Assembly (NCBI GenBank): GCA_039933175.1
Contig: JBDTOR010000109.1
Location: 1 to 8,360, forward strand
DNA: 8,360 nucleotides
Source: Hyphomicrobium_A sp039933175
GTDB lineage: Bacteria > Pseudomonadota > Alphaproteobacteria > Rhizobiales > Hyphomicrobiaceae
Direction: 5' to 3'
Shown here: piece after piece, positions 5,354 to 8,360 of the stretch
Layout: each line of letters begins with the position of its first letter
Numbering within the stretch: the stretch's first letter is position 1
Translations under genes and position numbers: made by a program
The notes under the pieces: generated by a model
The model's input: the letters and a program-made list of their open reading frames with translations, nothing else
Told to the model about the DNA's origin: nothing
Databases searched by the model: none

Positions 5354-8300
5354 TGCGCCTCAATATCTCGGCATGGTCGATCCGCCGGCCGGTTCCGGCG
5401 ATCGTGCTGTTCGCGGTGCTGACGCTGCTCGGCGTCATCAGCTTCATGACGTTGCCGGTTACGCGCTTTCCGAACATCGATATCCCGCTCGTCTCCATTA
5501 CCGTCGTGCAGTCGGGCGCGGCTCCGGCCGAGCTCGAGAGCCAGGTCACCAAGGAGGTCGAGGACGCCGTCGCCAACATTCCCGGCGTCAAGCACATCAT
5601 GTCGACCATTACCGACGGCATGTCGACGACGGTCATGGAGTTCCGCCTCGAGGTCAACCAGGACCGCGCCCTCAACGACGTGAAGGACGCGATCGACAAG
5701 ATCCGCCTCGACCTGCCGCGCGATATCAACGAGCCGATCGTCCAGCGCATCGACGTCGAGGGCCAATCGATCCTCACCTTCGCGGCGTCCTCGCCGGGCA
5801 TCACACTCGAGCAGCTGTCGTGGCACGTCGACGACGTGATCAAGCGCCAGCTGCAGGGGCTGAAGGGCGTCGGCCGCGTCGAGCGCTACGGCGGCGTCGA
5901 CCGCGAGATCCGCATTCAGCTTGATCCCGACCGCCTGCTCGCCTTCGGCATCACCGCGGCCGAGGTCAATAACCAGGTGCGCGCCACCAACGTCGATCTC
6001 GGCGGCGGTCGCGGCGAGGTTGGCGGCCAGGAGCAGGCGATCCGTACGCTGGCCGGCGCCCGCCGCGTCGAAGAGCTAGCCGACACCAAGATCCTGCTTC
6101 CCGGCGGTCGCCATGTGCGCCTTTCGGATCTGGGCGTGGTGAAGGACGACGCCAGCGAGCAGCGCTCGTTTGCGCGCCTCAACGGCGAGCCGGTGGTCAC
6201 CTTCTCGGTCTTCCGCTCCAAGGGCTCGAGCGAGCTGTCGGTCGCCGATGTGGTCAACGCCAGGCTCGCCGAACTCGGCCAGCAGTACCCGGACGTCCAC
6301 CTCACCAAGGTCGACGATGCCGTCGCCTATACGCGCGGCAACTACACTTCCGCCATGGAGACGTTGATCGAGGGCGCGGTCCTTGCCGTGCTGGTCGTGC
6401 TCGTCTTCCTGCGCAACATGCGCGCGACGCTGATCGCCGCCGTCGCCCTGCCGCTGTCGGCCATCCCGACGTTCTGGGCCATGGAGCTGCTCGGCTTCTC
6501 GCTCAACCTCGTCAGCCTGCTGGGCATCACCCTCGTCACCGGCATCCTCGTCGACGACGCCATCGTTGAGATCGAGAACATCGTGCGCCACATGCGCACC
6601 GGCAAATCACCCTATCGTGCCGCCGTCGAGGCGGCCGACGAGATCGGGCTCGCCGTCATCGCCATCTCGCTCACCATCGTCGCCATCTTCTCGCCGGTCT
6701 CGTTCATGGGCGGCATCGCCGGGCAATACTTCCGCCAGTTCGGCCTCACCGTCGCCATCGCCGTGCTCATCTCGCTGCTCGTCGCCCGTCTCATCACGCC
6801 GATGATGGCCGCCTATCTTATGCGTCCCGTTCCACAGGAGCACGAGGGCGAAGGCTTCGTCATGCGCGCCTACGTCGGCTTCCTGCGCGCCACGCTGAGG
6901 GTCCGCTACCTCACCCTCGTCGCCGGCCTCGGTCTGTTTGCCGGCTCGATCTACGCAACGACGCTTCTACCGACCGGCTTCATGCCCGACGAAGACACCT
7001 CGCGCGTCGTCGTCTCGGTTGAATCGCCGCCCGGCGCCACGCTGGAAGATACGCGCGTCACCACCGACCAGATGGTAAAGACGCTGAGGACCATCCCGGA
7101 GGTGAAGAGCGTCTTCGTCCTCGGCGGCAGCACGCCGACCGGCGGCCTCGAAGTACGCAAGTCCTCGCTGTTCGTGAATCTCGTTCCCAAGACCGAGCGC
7201 TCGCTGCCGCAAAAGGCCATCAAGACCATCATCTCCGACAAGCTCGCCGAGGTGCCGGACACACGCGCCTGGTACGTCAACGAGCGCGGCGAGCGCGAGC
7301 TTTCGTTCTCGATGCTGTCGCACAACGGCGAGCAGCTGAACGACGCGGTGCGCAAGCTCGAAGGTGCGCTGCGCCAGGTGCCTGGCTTCAAGAACGTCGC
7401 GGCTGACGCCTCGATCGACCGTCCGGAGCTGCGCGTCGTGCCGAAGTTCGACGCCGCCGCCCGCCTCGGCGTCGCTCCCAGCCAGATCGCCGAGACGATC
7501 CGCGTCGCCACCATCGGCGATGTCGACGCCAACCTCGCCAAGTTCAACGCCGGCGACCGCCTGGTGCCGATCCGCGTGCAGATCGACGTGAACGCCCGCA
7601 CCGACATGCAGCGGCTGCAGAACCTGCGCGTCACCAACACCACCGGCACCGCCATTCCGCTTGCCGCCGTCGCCGACGTCACGTTCGGGCGCGGGCCGAG
7701 CTCGATCAGCCGCTATGACCGCGAGCGCCGCGCCGTCATCGGCGTCGATCTCGAAACGCGCTATGCCATGAGCAGCGCGCGCGAAAAGTTCCTCAAGGTC
7801 GTCGACGAGCAGAAGCTGCCGCCCAGCGTGCGCCTCCAGCCGTCCGGCGACGCGGAGATGCAGGACGAGGTGGCGACCGGCTTCATGACCGCCATGGGCA
7901 CCGGCCTGATGATCGTGTTCGGCGTGCTGGTCCTGCTGTTCGGCTCCGTCGCGCAGCCGATCACCATCCTGTTGTCGCTACCCCTGTCGTTCGGCGGCGT
8001 GGTGCTGGCGCTGCTGGCGACCAACAACTCTGTCAGCATGCCCGTCTACATCGGCTTGCTGATGCTGATGGGCATCGTCACCAAGAACGCCATCATGCTC
8101 GTCGATTTTGCCGTCGAGGAAGTGGCCAAGGGCATCCCGCGCTTCGATGCGGTGATCGACGCCGGCCGCAAGCGCGCCCGTCCCATCGTCATGACGACAC
8201 TGGCGATGGTCGCCGGCATGATCCCCAGCGCCATGGCGCTAGGCGACGGCGGCGAGTTCCGCGCGCCGATGGCCATCGCGGTGATCGGCGGCCTGCTGGT

Positions 8301-8360
8301 TTCAACGGTGCTGTCGCTGGTCTTCGTGCCGTCGTTCTTCACGGTGATGGACGACGTCGG
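5353..8360 (+). CDS. RND efflux permease subunit (AcrB/HAE1-type), 3' end outside window
   Basis: This is the proton-driven inner-membrane pump of a tripartite efflux system. It exports hydrophobic compounds from the periplasm or membrane through the adaptor and an outer-membrane channel. The 1002 codons seen compare with about 1020-1050 in the family, so only a short C-terminal tail is missing. Membrane helix 1 is at about 14-32, followed by the first porter region (PVTRFPNIDIP onwards), then helices 2-6 from about 337. The second porter half begins near LPTGFMPDEDTSRV (about 540), and the C-terminal helices run from about 840. The proton-relay residues are present: D401 and D402 in GILVDDAIVEIEN, K911 in GIVTKNAIMLVDFA and R941 in RKRARPIVMTT. 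These favour the hydrophobe/amphiphile (HAE1) branch over heavy-metal pumps. GAGG lies seven bases before the ATG, which overlaps the adaptor stop by one base. Long open frames on the opposite strand are composition effects. Confidence 0.96.
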   Translation, partial: MRLNISAWSIRRPVPAIVLFAVLTLLGVISFMTLPVTRFPNIDIPLVSITVVQSGAAPAELESQVTKEVEDAVANIPGVKHIMSTITDGMSTTVMEFRLEVNQDRALNDVKDAIDKIRLDLPRDINEPIVQRIDVEGQSILTFAASSPGITLEQLSWHVDDVIKRQLQGLKGVGRVERYGGVDREIRIQLDPDRLLAFGITAAEVNNQVRATNVDLGGGRGEVGGQEQAIRTLAGARRVEELADTKILLPGGRHVRLSDLGVVKDDASEQRSFARLNGEPVVTFSVFRSKGSSELSVADVVNARLAELGQQYPDVHLTKVDDAVAYTRGNYTSAMETLIEGAVLAVLVVLVFLRNMRATLIAAVALPLSAIPTFWAMELLGFSLNLVSLLGITLVTGILVDDAIVEIENIVRHMRTGKSPYRAAVEAADEIGLAVIAISLTIVAIFSPVSFMGGIAGQYFRQFGLTVAIAVLISLLVARLITPMMAAYLMRPVPQEHEGEGFVMRAYVGFLRATLRVRYLTLVAGLGLFAGSIYATTLLPTGFMPDEDTSRVVVSVESPPGATLEDTRVTTDQMVKTLRTIPEVKSVFVLGGSTPTGGLEVRKSSLFVNLVPKTERSLPQKAIKTIISDKLAEVPDTRAWYVNERGERELSFSMLSHNGEQLNDAVRKLEGALRQVPGFKNVAADASIDRPELRVVPKFDAAARLGVAPSQIAETIRVATIGDVDANLAKFNAGDRLVPIRVQIDVNARTDMQRLQNLRVTNTTGTAIPLAAVADVTFGRGPSSISRYDRERRAVIGVDLETRYAMSSAREKFLKVVDEQKLPPSVRLQPSGDAEMQDEVATGFMTAMGTGLMIVFGVLVLLFGSVAQPITILLSLPLSFGGVVLALLATNNSVSMPVYIGLLMLMGIVTKNAIMLVDFAVEEVAKGIPRFDAVIDAGRKRARPIVMTTLAMVAGMIPSAMALGDGGEFRAPMAIAVIGGLLVSTVLSLVFVPSFFTVMDDV

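Noticed and set aside
6951..7682. A minus-strand open frame of 243 codons opposite the permease gene
   Set aside because: It lies wholly inside the RND permease and has Ser/Arg-rich shadow composition without any recognisable motif.

Overview
The window looks like ordinary chromosomal DNA from a GC-rich alphaproteobacterium, probably of the order Hyphomicrobiales (Rhizobiales). That placement is an inference. It rests on the mix of families (a CuA-type coxB divergent from an IalB-family gene, a short Phasin_2-type phasin, a BcsS-like protein) and on strong G/C bias at third codon positions. I see no transposase, integrase, tRNA, rRNA, CRISPR array or phage gene.

Layout: (1) 1-751, minus strand: coxB, cytochrome c oxidase subunit II, cut by the left edge but retaining all six CuA ligands. 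(2) 752-1099: divergent control region with several short inverted repeats. (3) 1100-1669, plus: a secreted IalB-family protein with a GTG start. (4) 1784-2218, minus: a phasin-family protein. (5) 2219-2527: second divergent control region, with a promoter-like pair and a 22-bp inverted repeat in front of the next gene. (6) 2528-3286, plus: a BcsS-like predicted outer-membrane beta-barrel protein. (7) 3453 to the right edge, plus: a three-gene unit made of a TetR regulator, an RND periplasmic adaptor and an RND inner-membrane permease. The permease is cut by the right edge. A 24-bp palindrome at 3382-3405 lies just upstream of the unit.

How the genes work together: the regulator, adaptor and permease are joined by stop/start overlaps (ATGA, then TAATG) and form a typical self-contained drug or solvent efflux operon. 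The TetR protein probably represses its own promoter through the palindrome. No outer-membrane TolC-like partner is present in the window. The coxB, phasin and BcsS genes belong to unrelated processes (respiration, polyhydroxyalkanoate granules, cellulose or envelope biology). I found no convincing new multi-gene system. The items most worth checking are the efflux operator, the orphan bcsS-like gene with its upstream repeat, and the IalB GTG start.
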